This document shows, in pieces, positions 36,271-45,090 of a DNA stretch of 64,000 bases (positions are counted from its first letter, which is position 1; each line of letters starts with the position of its first letter). This DNA is from Gemmatimonadaceae bacterium (GTDB lineage: Bacteria; Gemmatimonadota; Gemmatimonadetes; Gemmatimonadales; Gemmatimonadaceae): contig JADLCY010000008.1 in the NCBI GenBank assembly GCA_020846935.1, forward strand, positions 310,001 through 374,000. Direction: 5' to 3'. The position numbers and the translations under genes were made by a program. The notes under the pieces were generated by a model. That model had not been told where the DNA came from and searched no databases. It worked only from the letters and a program-made list of their open reading frames with translations.

Positions 36271-36516
36271 GACCCGATTGTACACATCAAGTTCTTCACG
36301 CCGGATTCCAACTGGACGTGGTTCGTGACGGAAGGTCAGGAGGAGGATGGCGACTTCAGGTCCTTTGGCTACGTCATCGGCATGGAATCCGAGTGGGGGT
36401 ATTTCCTCCTCTCGGACCTCCAAGCCGCTCGCGGCCACCTGCGTCTACCGATCGAGCGCGATCTCTATTTTGAGCCCTGTCCTTTCAGCACGTTACCCGG
36501 GGTGAAGCCGCTATGA
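36271..36516 (+). pseudogene. 5'-truncated DUF2958 protein
   Basis: From about 36271 the frame gives DPIVHIKFFTPDSNWTWFVT and ends with GYFLLSDLQAARGHLRLPIERDLYF, the recognisable core and C-terminus of DUF2958 proteins, which are carried mostly by plasmids and integrative elements. About 20-25 N-terminal residues and a proper start are missing; the first available start is GTG 36325. It is likely a remnant of a mobile element together with the next gene. Confidence 0.7.
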
Positions 36517-36574
36517 CGGAGGCACCAAGGGACGCCGTATCGCAACACTCAGGCTCGTCCGCGAGGGTGGGTTC

Positions 36575-36985
36575 GTGGCCCCCGCCGACTACCCAGGGCG
36601 AGAGCCACAAGTGACGAGCGCAGGCGCCATCTACCGCTTCATGCTGCCGTACGCGGCCCGGGAGGTGGTTGAGGCGTTCTGGATTCTCGCGCTGGATGCC
36701 CAGACGCGCGCGATGAAGGGCGCGCCCATCGTGATAACGAGAGGCATCCTGATCAGCGCTCTGGTTCACCCACGCGAAGTGTTCAGGGCGGCCCTTCACG
36801 CGAACGCCATGTCCATCGTCGCCGTGCACAACCATCCGAGTGGAGACCCGATGCCTTCGCCGGATGATAGCGTGATCACCCGGCAGCTCGTTTCCAGCGG
36901 TGAGATGATCGGCATTCCGCTTCTCGATCACGTGATCGTCGCCAGCGGTAGGCATGTGTCGTTCGCCGAACAACGGCTTCTATGA
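36575..36985 (+). CDS. Short RadC-like JAB-domain protein of mobile-element type
   Basis: A 136-residue protein that is mostly a JAB/MPN metalloprotease-like domain: SALVHPREVFRAA, the zinc motif HNHPSGDPMPSPDD and LDHVIVASGRH. The helix-hairpin-helix of chromosomal RadC is absent. This short form is common in plasmids, prophages and integrative elements and its role is unknown. Similarity seems to extend upstream of GTG 36575 in the same frame (TLRLVREGGF), so the N-terminus may be truncated. A terminator follows. Confidence 0.85.
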   Translation: MAPADYPGREPQVTSAGAIYRFMLPYAAREVVEAFWILALDAQTRAMKGAPIVITRGILISALVHPREVFRAALHANAMSIVAVHNHPSGDPMPSPDDSVITRQLVSSGEMIGIPLLDHVIVASGRHVSFAEQRLL

Positions 36986-36988
36986 ACC

Positions 36989-37016
36989 AAGGGCGCAGCA
37001 GAAATGCTGCGCCCTT
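36989..37016. terminator. Intrinsic terminator after the RadC-like gene
   Basis: A perfect 12-bp stem (36989-37000 with 37005-37016) capped by a GAAA tetraloop, partly T-rich after it. It lies between convergent genes and may serve both. Confidence 0.85.
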
Positions 37017-37049
37017 CTGTCATGACCGCACCGCCTCGCATGGAACGTG

Positions 37050-37655
37050 CTAACGCCGAAAAGAGACCGTAATAGCGTCGACGCTAGACGCCGAGAAGGC
37101 ACGTTCTGTGAACCCGGTTCGCGTGAGTTGTACGAATGGTGCCCTTGAAGCCGAGCCAAGAGGTATTTCCACACCTGCCCGCCAAGTGGCTCGGACTGCC
37201 GCGCTCTCGTCCACTCGGACTTTTCTTCGTTGGTTCACCCGCGGATCGGAAGCAACGATTGCTCCCAGCCCCCCGACAAAGCGAATCGGCCAGCCTACTC
37301 GTGGAGCCACACTTCCTTCCAACGCTAGGCCGCTCATCCAAGAGGGAAACACGCCATCGGGTAGGCAACCGTTGCCGGTCGGATGACACAGGTCAATGCC
37401 GTCGACGAGGAAGACCCCTCGGGTCAGCGACGCAAGTGTACGTAACGAGAATGTCGTCGCTATGTGGCGCTCTACACCCAACACGAGGCCAACCGTTCCG
37501 ATGCCGCCTTCCGGGTGGGAAGTGCGGACGCCGCCTACAGTCACGCCAGCTACAAGCAGGGTACGAGGCGTACTTTGCTGGGCAGCAGATGAGCTGGGTG
37601 ACAGTGAGAATGCGATCCCACCTGCCCCCATCACAACAATCAACAGACCGCGCAT
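37050..37655 (-). CDS. Secreted protein, probable small outer-membrane beta-barrel
   Basis: A 201-residue protein with a signal peptide (MRGLLIVVMGAGGIAFSLSPSSSA). The rest alternates hydrophobic and polar residues in beta-strand-like runs and ends in DAITVSFRR, near the usual C-terminal aromatic pattern of outer-membrane proteins. A Cys pair (LCHPTGNGCLP) may form a disulfide in a loop. No family is recognised. It lies 15 bp from the end of the upstream protease gene on the same strand, so the two may be co-transcribed. Confidence 0.7.
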   Translation of the reverse strand: MRGLLIVVMGAGGIAFSLSPSSSAAQQSTPRTLLVAGVTVGGVRTSHPEGGIGTVGLVLGVERHIATTFSLRTLASLTRGVFLVDGIDLCHPTGNGCLPDGVFPSWMSGLALEGSVAPRVGWPIRFVGGLGAIVASDPRVNQRRKVRVDESAAVRATWRAGVEIPLGSASRAPFVQLTRTGFTERAFSASSVDAITVSFRR

Positions 37656-37670
37656 GCTAGCATCTCCGGG

Positions 37671-39602
37671 TTAGAAGCCACATGTCGGATTCCCGGACGA
37701 TACCGAAACGGCCCGAGAGTCAACACTTGGCGTGCTCGATCCATCCGTGACTGTGACTCCGACCGTGAATGATGACCCCGTGTTGGTGTATAGGAGCTGA
37801 GACGAGTTCCCTCCGGTCGCCTGACCGTTGATCGTCCACTGGTAGGTGTACGAGCCAGTTCCTCCGGAAGCGGAGGCAGTCCAGTAACAGCCTTCATTCG
37901 GCCGGACCTCAAACTGACCTTCAATGGTCGCGGTGATCGCGGCAGGCCGCTGGAAGTACACCGTGTTGCCATTTGGCGAGAATGCGCCTGGGGCACTCGC
38001 GACGACGTAATACGCAACCCAAGGAGCCGGCGGCGGCGACGACGATGTCGCCATCACGGTATAGGAGCCGTCGGTAAACGTCGTGGAAGCCGTTTCTGTC
38101 AGGTAGGTGTACGCTCCGCCACCGCTGGAAGTGCTGGAGTAGACATGATACCGGCTTGCGTTCGCGACGGCAGGCCAGCTTATGCGCGGATTGCTGCCCA
38201 CAAGGCTACCGCTCGTCGTGGGCGCGCCTAACGTCGTCGCGCGCGTGACGTTTAGGGTATTGCCGAAATCGAGCTGGATCTGGCTAATTGTCGACCAGCC
38301 GGTGCCTGCACCGTTGAGTGCTGGTCCCACCGTGGTTCCAGCAAGAAACACATAGGGCCCACCGACCGGCAGTACGATGGAACCGCCGCTGTCGCCGCCA
38401 TGATCTGCGTTCGTCGACTCATTCGTGCATCTCACGGTTCTTATGTTCCCCGGTGGCCAGATACCAGTCAGGTTGCGATCCTGACATGTGTAGCTAACCG
38501 TGCCGCTCGTCCATCCCGTCCAATAGCCGAGCTTGTACACCTGCTGTCCCATGAAGCCGTTGGAGGTACCAACAACGACGAAGTATGGGTCGCTCGGGTT
38601 CACCCCAGTCTGGCCGATGCCGCTCGGCCGCGCGACGAGACCGCGCACGAGAGGTTTGCCTGCACCGCGCTGGAACAGCGCCGCATCGCTACGCCGACAC
38701 AGGTGGAGCACCCCGCAATTCCAGGGCCCAGGATCGGCTACTTCGGTACCCGCGAGTGTCCCTCCCCATGCCTGATTGGCCACCCTTCCGTCGACGTTCC
38801 AGATGTCTGAGGTACAGTGGGAGGCCGTTACGAACCCCTGACCCCATGTTGGATGCTCGGCAGTGAATCCGATCGTGCACGTCCATCCCGGACTATTCTG
38901 ACCGATGGCGAGGCCCCCAACCACTGTGTCTGCATTCGCAGTTAGAGTAGTCCACGTGAAATAGCCGATCGATGGAAGGAACGACGGTCGCAGGCCCGCG
39001 TCGGCTACGACCACGAGCGCGCTGGGGTCGCCTCCGGTGCGGGCTAGCAGGCTGCGTGCAGTGCCCTCTGCTGATGCCACTCGACTCGACTGTGCGCCAA
39101 TGCGAATGACGTTGTTCTTCTCGTCAAGATCGAGGCTCTCGATGCCTGGCCCGCTCGTGAAAACGCTGTCGAACACCAGATCACGCCACCGGGAGAGCTG
39201 CGCGAAGTTGTATTTCACTTGGCGCCAGAGGACGGGCACTGTCGTCCCAGTGGGCACCGCAATCACGCGACGATCGATCAGAGCACGTACCGCGAGAACG
39301 GCGCTGGGGCCATCGTTAGGATCGGCCACGTTCACGACGATGCGCCCTTGGGTATCGAAGAAGAAACCGGACGCGGACGGCACCTTCTGCGAAAGCTCAG
39401 CAAAGACTGTCTCGCCCGAAGGTACTTCTCCTTGAACTGCGGCAGCGTTGACCGAAGATGACACACTGCGTGCAGTGGGTTCGGATGGAACTTCGTCGCG
39501 GCAGGAGATCGTCAGTGTCACCAGTAGACCGAGCGCCCCCCGAGTGATGCAACGACTGACGTACTCGGCAGCGGAATTGCGCGGACAACGTCCTGAGCCC
39601 AT
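37671..39602 (-). CDS. S1-family (trypsin-like) serine protease lipoprotein with Ig/PKD-like tail
   Basis: A 643-residue exported protease. The signal region ends in LTISC (lipobox). Residues about 60-210 look like a pro-region, followed by a chymotrypsin fold with the triad His in VTASHCTS, Asp in RRSDAALF and Ser in HGGDSGGS. The C-terminal 200 residues are beta-sandwich modules (WPAVANASRYHVYSS, then TYQWTINGQATGG) of fibronectin/PKD type. Its A+T-richer, Ser/Thr-rich coding differs from its neighbours, and it sits between mobile remnants, which suggests transfer. Confidence 0.85.
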   Translation of the reverse strand: MGSGRCPRNSAAEYVSRCITRGALGLLVTLTISCRDEVPSEPTARSVSSSVNAAAVQGEVPSGETVFAELSQKVPSASGFFFDTQGRIVVNVADPNDGPSAVLAVRALIDRRVIAVPTGTTVPVLWRQVKYNFAQLSRWRDLVFDSVFTSGPGIESLDLDEKNNVIRIGAQSSRVASAEGTARSLLARTGGDPSALVVVADAGLRPSFLPSIGYFTWTTLTANADTVVGGLAIGQNSPGWTCTIGFTAEHPTWGQGFVTASHCTSDIWNVDGRVANQAWGGTLAGTEVADPGPWNCGVLHLCRRSDAALFQRGAGKPLVRGLVARPSGIGQTGVNPSDPYFVVVGTSNGFMGQQVYKLGYWTGWTSGTVSYTCQDRNLTGIWPPGNIRTVRCTNESTNADHGGDSGGSIVLPVGGPYVFLAGTTVGPALNGAGTGWSTISQIQLDFGNTLNVTRATTLGAPTTSGSLVGSNPRISWPAVANASRYHVYSSTSSGGGAYTYLTETASTTFTDGSYTVMATSSSPPPAPWVAYYVVASAPGAFSPNGNTVYFQRPAAITATIEGQFEVRPNEGCYWTASASGGTGSYTYQWTINGQATGGNSSQLLYTNTGSSFTVGVTVTDGSSTPSVDSRAVSVSSGNPTCGF

Positions 39603-39820
39603 GTCTCCCCCTCCTGTAGTGTGGATACCAGCCCCAGCTCCATGAACACCTGGGCAGGCCCAGGTCGAGAAAGGGGGCTTTGGAGTCTCATCAGCTACGC
39701 CTGATCTGGACCCTCATAGATCTACTAGTCGTCACTTGTCGAGCCCGCCTTAGTTGGTGCATGTCATGAGTGTTGATAGAATGGGTTAGCGCTATCTTCT
39801 CTCGTCATCTCACGAGAGGT

Positions 39821-40706
39821 ATGCGCGTGCGCACCGGTCGCCCGAAGGCCTTTGACTTGACCCTCAGCGCCACCGAGCCCAGCGGACCGCCCTCGCCAAG
39901 TCGCGCGCCCTGGCGCATAGTCTCGTCCGCCGGGCGCAGATCATCCTCCGCTCCGCGGCGGGCGACGCGAATACCACGATCGCCGCCGCCATGGGCGTCA
40001 CCCCAGCGCTACTTCGCGTTGTTTGGGGTCCAGCCCCATCGGGCCCGCACCTTCAAGCTCTCGCCGGACCCGTTCTTCGTGGAGAAGGTCCGCGACATTG
40101 TCGGGCTGCATCTGAATCCCCCGGACCACGCCCTCGTGCTCTGTGTGGATGAGAAGAGCCAGATTCAGGCGCTGGAACGCACCCAGCCGAATCTCCCCCC
40201 TCGGGCTGGGCTACGTCGAAGGCTACACCCACGACTACACGCGCCACGGCACGACGACGCTCTTCGCGGCGTTCGACGTCGCGACGGGCGAGGTGCTGAC
40301 CGCGTGCAAGCCGCGCAACCGGCACCAGGAGTTCCTGGCCCTTTTGGCGACGATCGAACGCGAGGTCCCGGCCGACCTCGACGTCCATCTCATCGTCGAC
40401 AACTACGGCACGCACAAGCATCGCAAGGTCAAGGCGTGGCTGGCCCGCCGCCCCCGCTTCCACCTCCACTTCACCCCGACCTACAGCTCCTGGCTGAACC
40501 AGGTCGAGCGCTGGTTTGGCCTGATCACGCAGCGCGCCATCCGCCGCGGCTCGTTCAAGCACGTGCGCGAGCTGGTGGCGCGCATCGAGCAGTTTGTCGC
40601 CCACTACAACACCACGGCGCGCCCCTTCCGCTGGACCGCGTCCAGCGACAGCCTCTTGGCCAAAGTCGAACGACTTACAAAGCAAATCTCCGGGACGTCA
40701 CACTAG
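39821..40706 (+). pseudogene. Degraded IS630-family transposase
   Basis: Three pieces in different frames. [10 protein letters not shown] starts at 39821. A second frame, about 39884-40010, gives [19 protein letters not shown], the helix-turn-helix region. The first frame resumes with [20 protein letters not shown] up to [16 protein letters not shown] (catalytic Asp). A frameshift in a C-run near 40198 then leads to [23 protein letters not shown] (second Asp) and [11 protein letters not shown] (third acid). The part between the helix-turn-helix and VQPHR is deleted. The right end reaches into the argH stop. Clear terminal inverted repeats were not found. Confidence 0.88.
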
Positions 40707-42127
40707 CTCTCCGCGTGGAGCGACGCGCGCGCCTGCTCCAGTTGACGCAGCACCGCAGCAGGTCCGGTCCCGCCATCCACGTTGCGGCGCGCCAGGGATT
40801 TCTCCGGCGAAAGCGCCTCGAGCACGTCGTGCCCGAACTTCGCGTGTGCTGACGAAAAGACGGACAGCGGGAGGGCATGCAGTTCCTGTCCGCTGACCTC
40901 GGCCTCGCGCACGATCGACCCGACGGCCTTGTGCGCTTCGCGAAACGCGACACCGCGGTCCACGAGGTAGTCGGCCAGGTCCGTCGCCATCATCACGCTC
41001 GACACGGCGTCGCGCATGCGCTCGCGCTGCCACCGCACCTCGGCGATGGTGCCTGCCACGCCCGGGAGCACCAGCTGCACCGCATCGAACGCACCAAAGA
41101 GCGCGCGCTTGTCGTCTTGCAGATCCTTGTTGTAACCGCTCGGCAGGCCCTTGATGGTCCCGAGCAGTGCAACGAGGTCGCCAAGGAACCGCGCGCCGCT
41201 TCCGCGCGCGATCTCCAACGCGTCTGGATTGCGCTTCTGCGGCATCATGCTCGACCCGGTCGTGAACGTGTCGCCAAACTTCACGAACCCAAACTCGCTC
41301 GTGCCGAGCAGGATGAAGTCCTCGGCGATGCGCGAGACGTGCGCGCCGATCATGGCGATCGCGAACAACGCCTCGGCCACGAAGTCACGATCAGCCACCG
41401 CGTCGATCGAGTTCTGCGTCAACCGGTCGAAGGCCAGCGCTTCCCGCAGGTCGTGACGCGGCACCGGGAAGGCGCATCCCGCGATCGCCCCGGAGCCGAG
41501 CGGGAGCGACGACGCCGAGTGTGCGACCCGAGCGACACGCTCGCGATCGCGCGCCAGTGGCCAGAAGTGCGCCAGCACCCAGTGCGCCGCCAGCACGGGC
41601 TGCGCCCGCTGCAGGTGGGTGTAGGCCGGCATGATCGCGTCACCAAGTTGCTCGGCCTGTTCGAGCAGCACGTCCTGTACGGCGCGAATCGACGCATCGA
41701 GGGACGCGCAGGCCTCGATGACCCACATGCGCGTTCCCGTGGCCACCTGATCATTGCGCGAGCGACCCGTGTGGAGGCGCGAGGCGACCTCGCCCACGGC
41801 ATCGTGCAACATGCGGTCGACCATCGTGTGGACGTCTTCGTCCGACGGATCCGGCTGTGCGCCGGCCCAGATGCGCTCCGCGACGGTGTCGAGGCCCGCC
41901 ACGATGCGCTCCGCCTCTTCGGTCGACAGCACTCCTGCGACGACGAGCCCTCTGGCCCACGCCTGCGATAAGTGCACGTCGTGCGGCCAGAGCCGAAGGT
42001 CGGTGCCGATCGATCGGTTCACCGCGTCGAGCGCTGCGGCCGTCTGCGCGCCAAAGCGCCCGCCCCAGAGCCGGTGCGTGCCCGCCGCGGGAGTGGCGGG
42101 CACTCCCGCGGAGGTGGGTTCAGTCAC
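40703..42127 (-). CDS. argH: Argininosuccinate lyase
   Basis: Splits argininosuccinate to arginine and fumarate, the last step of arginine synthesis. The 474-residue protein starts at GTG 42127 and has [27 protein letters not shown] and the signature [12 protein letters not shown] with the catalytic serine loop. Its TAG stop at 40703-40705 lies exactly at the end of the IS630 remnant. Because IS630 elements insert at TA, the insertion may have replaced the original stop or trimmed the C-terminus slightly. argG lies 12 bp upstream. Confidence 0.96.
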   Translation of the reverse strand: MTEPTSAGVPATPAAGTHRLWGGRFGAQTAAALDAVNRSIGTDLRLWPHDVHLSQAWARGLVVAGVLSTEEAERIVAGLDTVAERIWAGAQPDPSDEDVHTMVDRMLHDAVGEVASRLHTGRSRNDQVATGTRMWVIEACASLDASIRAVQDVLLEQAEQLGDAIMPAYTHLQRAQPVLAAHWVLAHFWPLARDRERVARVAHSASSLPLGSGAIAGCAFPVPRHDLREALAFDRLTQNSIDAVADRDFVAEALFAIAMIGAHVSRIAEDFILLGTSEFGFVKFGDTFTTGSSMMPQKRNPDALEIARGSGARFLGDLVALLGTIKGLPSGYNKDLQDDKRALFGAFDAVQLVLPGVAGTIAEVRWQRERMRDAVSSVMMATDLADYLVDRGVAFREAHKAVGSIVREAEVSGQELHALPLSVFSSAHAKFGHDVLEALSPEKSLARRNVDGGTGPAAVLRQLEQARASLHAES

Positions 42128-42139
42128 GTGCGCGTCCGG

Positions 42140-43399
42140 TTAGGCGAGTTCGAGAGAAGATTCCGTGGGCGACTCCAGCTTGCCTTCGGCGATAAGCTTG
42201 CGGTCCTTGAGCGCGCGCACGCGCTGCGGCAGGCCGTACAGTCGGATAAAACCGGCCGCATCGCTCTGCTGGTACACGTCATCCTCGCCGAACGTGACAA
42301 ACGCCTCATCGTAGAGGGCGTGGTCGCTCTGGCGGGACGTGATGGACACCGCACCCTTGAAGAGCGACAGCCCGACCGTGCCCGTCACCCGTCCCTGCAC
42401 CACGTCGATGAAGGCGTCGTACGCCTTCTTCTCGGTCGTCCACCAGCGGCCCTCGTAGACGAGGTCTGCATAACGCGGTGAGATGGCGTCCTTGGCGGCG
42501 ATGGTGCGACGATCGAGCACGAGCATCTCGAGTTCCGAGAGCGCCGTGTAGAGCAACGTGCCACCCGGTGTCTCGTATACCCCACGCGACTTCATGCCGA
42601 TCAGTCGATCCTCGACGATGTCGGCGCGACCTACGCCGTGACGACCGGCGATGGTGTTGAGCGTCGAGACCAGGGCCACCGGATCGAGCGCCTCGCCGTT
42701 CACCGACACGGGCGTGCCCTGCTCGAACCCGATGGTCACGGCTTCGGGCGTGTCGGGCGCGTCGGCCGGGTCGGTCGTGAGCAGGAAGAGGTCCTTGGGT
42801 GGTGCCTGACCGGGATCTTCCAGCACGCCGCCCTCGTGCGAGATGTGCCACAGGTTGCGGTCGCGCGAGTAGATCTTCTTCGTACTCGCCGAAACAGGCA
42901 CGTTGTGCGCGGCGGCGTACGCGAGGGCGTCTTCGCGCGAACGAATCTTCCATGCCGCCTCGCGCCACGGGGCGATCACCGGCAGGTGTGGCGCAAACGT
43001 CATGTAGGTGAGCTCAAAACGCACCTGATCGTTCCCCTTGCCCGTGCAGCCGTGCGACAGCGCGTCGGCGCCCACGGCGAGTGCCACGTCGACCTGTCGC
43101 TTGGCGATGATCGGCCGGGCTATCGAGGTCCCCAGGAGGTACTTGCGGTTGTAGATCGCGCCAGCGCGGAGGGTGGGGTAGACGAAGTCCTCCACGAACT
43201 CGCGGCGCATGTCCTCCACGTGGCAGTCGTCGGCGCCCGAGGCGAGAGCCTTCTCGCGGACCCCGCGCAGCTCCTCCTCACCCTGTCCAACGTCCGCGGC
43301 GACACAGATGACCTTGGCGCCGGGATAGTGCTCCTTGAGCCAGGGGACGATGACGGAGGTATCAAGCCCGCCGGAGTAGGCGAGCGCAATCTTCTGCAT
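42140..43399 (-). CDS. argG: Argininosuccinate synthase
   Basis: Joins citrulline and aspartate with ATP. From ATG 43399 (GGAG ribosome site upstream) it has 419 residues. Motifs are the ATP-pyrophosphatase loop LAYSGGLDTSV and HGCTGKGNDQVRFE. The frame extends upstream to 43432, but that part overlaps the operator. It is followed by argH after 12 bp and preceded by a promoter with two ARG-box-like sites. Confidence 0.97.
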   Translation of the reverse strand: MQKIALAYSGGLDTSVIVPWLKEHYPGAKVICVAADVGQGEEELRGVREKALASGADDCHVEDMRREFVEDFVYPTLRAGAIYNRKYLLGTSIARPIIAKRQVDVALAVGADALSHGCTGKGNDQVRFELTYMTFAPHLPVIAPWREAAWKIRSREDALAYAAAHNVPVSASTKKIYSRDRNLWHISHEGGVLEDPGQAPPKDLFLLTTDPADAPDTPEAVTIGFEQGTPVSVNGEALDPVALVSTLNTIAGRHGVGRADIVEDRLIGMKSRGVYETPGGTLLYTALSELEMLVLDRRTIAAKDAISPRYADLVYEGRWWTTEKKAYDAFIDVVQGRVTGTVGLSLFKGAVSITSRQSDHALYDEAFVTFGEDDVYQQSDAAGFIRLYGLPQRVRALKDRKLIAEGKLESPTESSLELA

Positions 43400-43413
43400 G
43401 GCTATGCTCCACG

Positions 43414-43469
43414 TGGGAATGTATTCACTCAAGCTGCATAATTTACCAGCCCTGAGGCTGGTGAGTCAA
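43414..43469 (-). promoter_or_regulatory. argG promoter with two ARG boxes
   Basis: On the minus strand TTGACT (43464-43469) and TAAATT (43440-43445) are 18 bp apart. Two sites of the TGnAT-N4-ATnCA type overlap or follow the -10: 43435-43448 (perfect TGCAT half) and 43414-43427 (perfect ATTCA half). Their centres are 21 bp apart, the classical spacing of paired ArgR operators. A 7-bp hairpin, 43445-43462, lies in the spacer. Confidence 0.6.
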
Positions 43470-43481
43470 CCCACGAGGGCT

Positions 43482-43937
43482 TCAGCCTTCGGCGACCTTG
43501 AGCAGTCGTTTTTCGACGGTCTCGCGAGCGGCCGCCGAGCGGCACACGATCAGGATGGTGTTCTCTCCGCCGATCGTTCCGACCACTTCCTTCCAGCCCG
43601 CGTCGTCAATCGCCTCGGCCACGGGCTGCGCGCCTCCGTAGATCGTCTTGAGGACCAGCAGTTCCGAGACGCCGTCGATCGAGGAGAAGAACTGCGGCAG
43701 CACTTCCTCGATGAGCGTGCGATCGTCAGACTCGCCCAGCGTCTCGGGTGAAACGTAGCGCGGCCCGTCCGGGGTCGGCATGCGAGCCACTCGCATCTCT
43801 CGCAGGTCGCGCGACAGCGTGGACTGTGTCACCTCCCAACCGGCCTCCTGCAGGCGTAGCCGGAGGTCTTCCTGGGAGCCGACGGTCCTCGCGCCGATGA
43901 TCTCGCGGATGGCGTGATGGCGTTCGCGTTTGTTCAC
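43482..43937 (-). CDS. argR: Arginine repressor ArgR
   Basis: A hexameric, arginine-responsive repressor. From GTG 43937 it has 151 residues. The N-terminal winged helix contains VNKRERHHAIREII and the recognition segment TQSTLSRDLREM. The C-terminal domain ends with IGGENTILIVCRS, the arginine-binding and oligomerisation part (GTI(A/G)G(D/E)DT type). It lies between argG and argC, so it probably controls both. The open frame upstream of 43937 is not protein-like. Confidence 0.95.
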   Translation of the reverse strand: MNKRERHHAIREIIGARTVGSQEDLRLRLQEAGWEVTQSTLSRDLREMRVARMPTPDGPRYVSPETLGESDDRTLIEEVLPQFFSSIDGVSELLVLKTIYGGAQPVAEAIDDAGWKEVVGTIGGENTILIVCRSAAARETVEKRLLKVAEG

Positions 43938-44095
43938 AAGCAGTGTGGCGGGACGAATTGTCGCGTGGCGTTCGACCGCGGGCCGGTCGGCACACCGACG
44001 CGCCGCGCGTGCGGACGCCAGGTGCGTGACAATACGCCAGCCCGAGAAGCCCGGCCAGCCGAGCCACCGGCAACGGGTAAGGGCCCAATGGCGTC

Positions 44096-44145
44096 TTGAC
44101 ACGGGGAGCATGCAACAATATGCATTATGTGTGCATAAGATCCCC
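44096..44145 (+). promoter_or_regulatory. argC promoter with ARG boxes
   Basis: TTGACA (44096-44101) and TATGCA (44119-44124) are 17 bp apart. A box TGCAACAATATGCA (44111-44124) covers the -10, and a second, poorer one with a perfect TGCAT half starts at 44132. Their centres are 21 bp apart, as at argG. Transcription would start near 44131, where a GTG begins the argC frame, so the mRNA may be leaderless. Confidence 0.55.
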
Positions 44146-45090
44146 GTAGGCGTCTTCGGGGCCAGCGGGTACGCCGGGCGTGAGCTCTGCGCGATCCTCG
44201 CCGGCCATCCCCACTTCGAGTTGGCCTTTGCGACCGCCAACGCCCAGCGTGGGGAACATGCGTTCCTCGGAGGCCGCGAGGTTCGCTTCATTGCGACCGA
44301 TGACGCCCCGTTGCGCGACGCGGAACTCGTCTTCAGCGCCCTGCCCCACGGGGCCTCGGCGACCTGGGTCGAGCGCGCCCAGGAACACGGCGCGCGCGCC
44401 GTGGACCTCTCCAGCGACCTGCGACCCGGCCACACCACGCTCAAGGTGCCGTACGGGCTCACCGAGGTCGCACGCGACGCCCTGCGAGGCGCCGAGGTGA
44501 TCGCCAACCCGGGGTGCTATCCGACCGCCGTGTTGCTGTCGCTGGTTCCACTTCTCGCCCGCGATCTCGTGCGTCCTGGGTCGGCGATCGTCGTTGATGC
44601 GGCGAGCGGCGTCACCGGAGCCGGCAACTCGCCAAAGCCAGAGCTGTTGTTCGCTGAAGTCACGGAGAACTTCCGTGCGTACGCGGTCGGGAACGAGCAT
44701 CGCCACCTTCCGGAAATGCGCGCGCTGGTCGCCAGCTTCGGGTCGGACGTCGACCTCCTGTTCACGCCGCACCTGCTCCCCGTGGCACGCGGCATCCTGG
44801 CCACCGTCACCGTCCAGCTCACCGAGGAGCTTCCTGATCCACTCCGGATCTTGGACGAGCACTTTGCCGGAGAACCGTTTGTGGAAGTCACGCCTCACCT
44901 CCCTGCCCTGCGGGACGTGGTGCATCGCAACGTGGTTCGACTCACGGTACGCAAGGCCGCCGGGCAGCGCGTTCCCACGCTCATCCTGCTCTCGGCCATC
45001 GACAACCTGGTAAAGGGCGCTGCGGGCCAGGCCATCCAGAACGCCAACGTATCCTTTGGGTTCGCCGAAGCGGCCGGTCTGCCCCGATGA
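44131..45090 (+). CDS. argC: N-acetyl-gamma-glutamyl-phosphate reductase
   Basis: NADPH-dependent reduction of acetylglutamyl phosphate. It has the N-terminal dinucleotide motif GVFGASGYAGREL and the catalytic cysteine in IANPGCYPTAVLL; GNEHRHLPE holds active-site residues. I prefer GTG 44131 (319 residues) because the earlier ATG at 44110 lies inside the predicted promoter and operator; that ATG would add seven residues. argB begins 4 bp before its end. Confidence 0.94.
   Translation: MHKIPVGVFGASGYAGRELCAILAGHPHFELAFATANAQRGEHAFLGGREVRFIATDDAPLRDAELVFSALPHGASATWVERAQEHGARAVDLSSDLRPGHTTLKVPYGLTEVARDALRGAEVIANPGCYPTAVLLSLVPLLARDLVRPGSAIVVDAASGVTGAGNSPKPELLFAEVTENFRAYAVGNEHRHLPEMRALVASFGSDVDLLFTPHLLPVARGILATVTVQLTEELPDPLRILDEHFAGEPFVEVTPHLPALRDVVHRNVVRLTVRKAAGQRVPTLILLSAIDNLVKGAAGQAIQNANVSFGFAEAAGLPR

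Noticed and set aside
39730-39820. Left terminal inverted repeat of the IS630 remnant
   Set aside because: The only similarity to the right end (CTAGT followed by a GTCAC-like word) is too short to count.
44130-44138. TGTGCATAA, a match to a DnaA box
   Set aside because: It is a single copy, lies inside the argC control region and is better explained as part of an ARG box.
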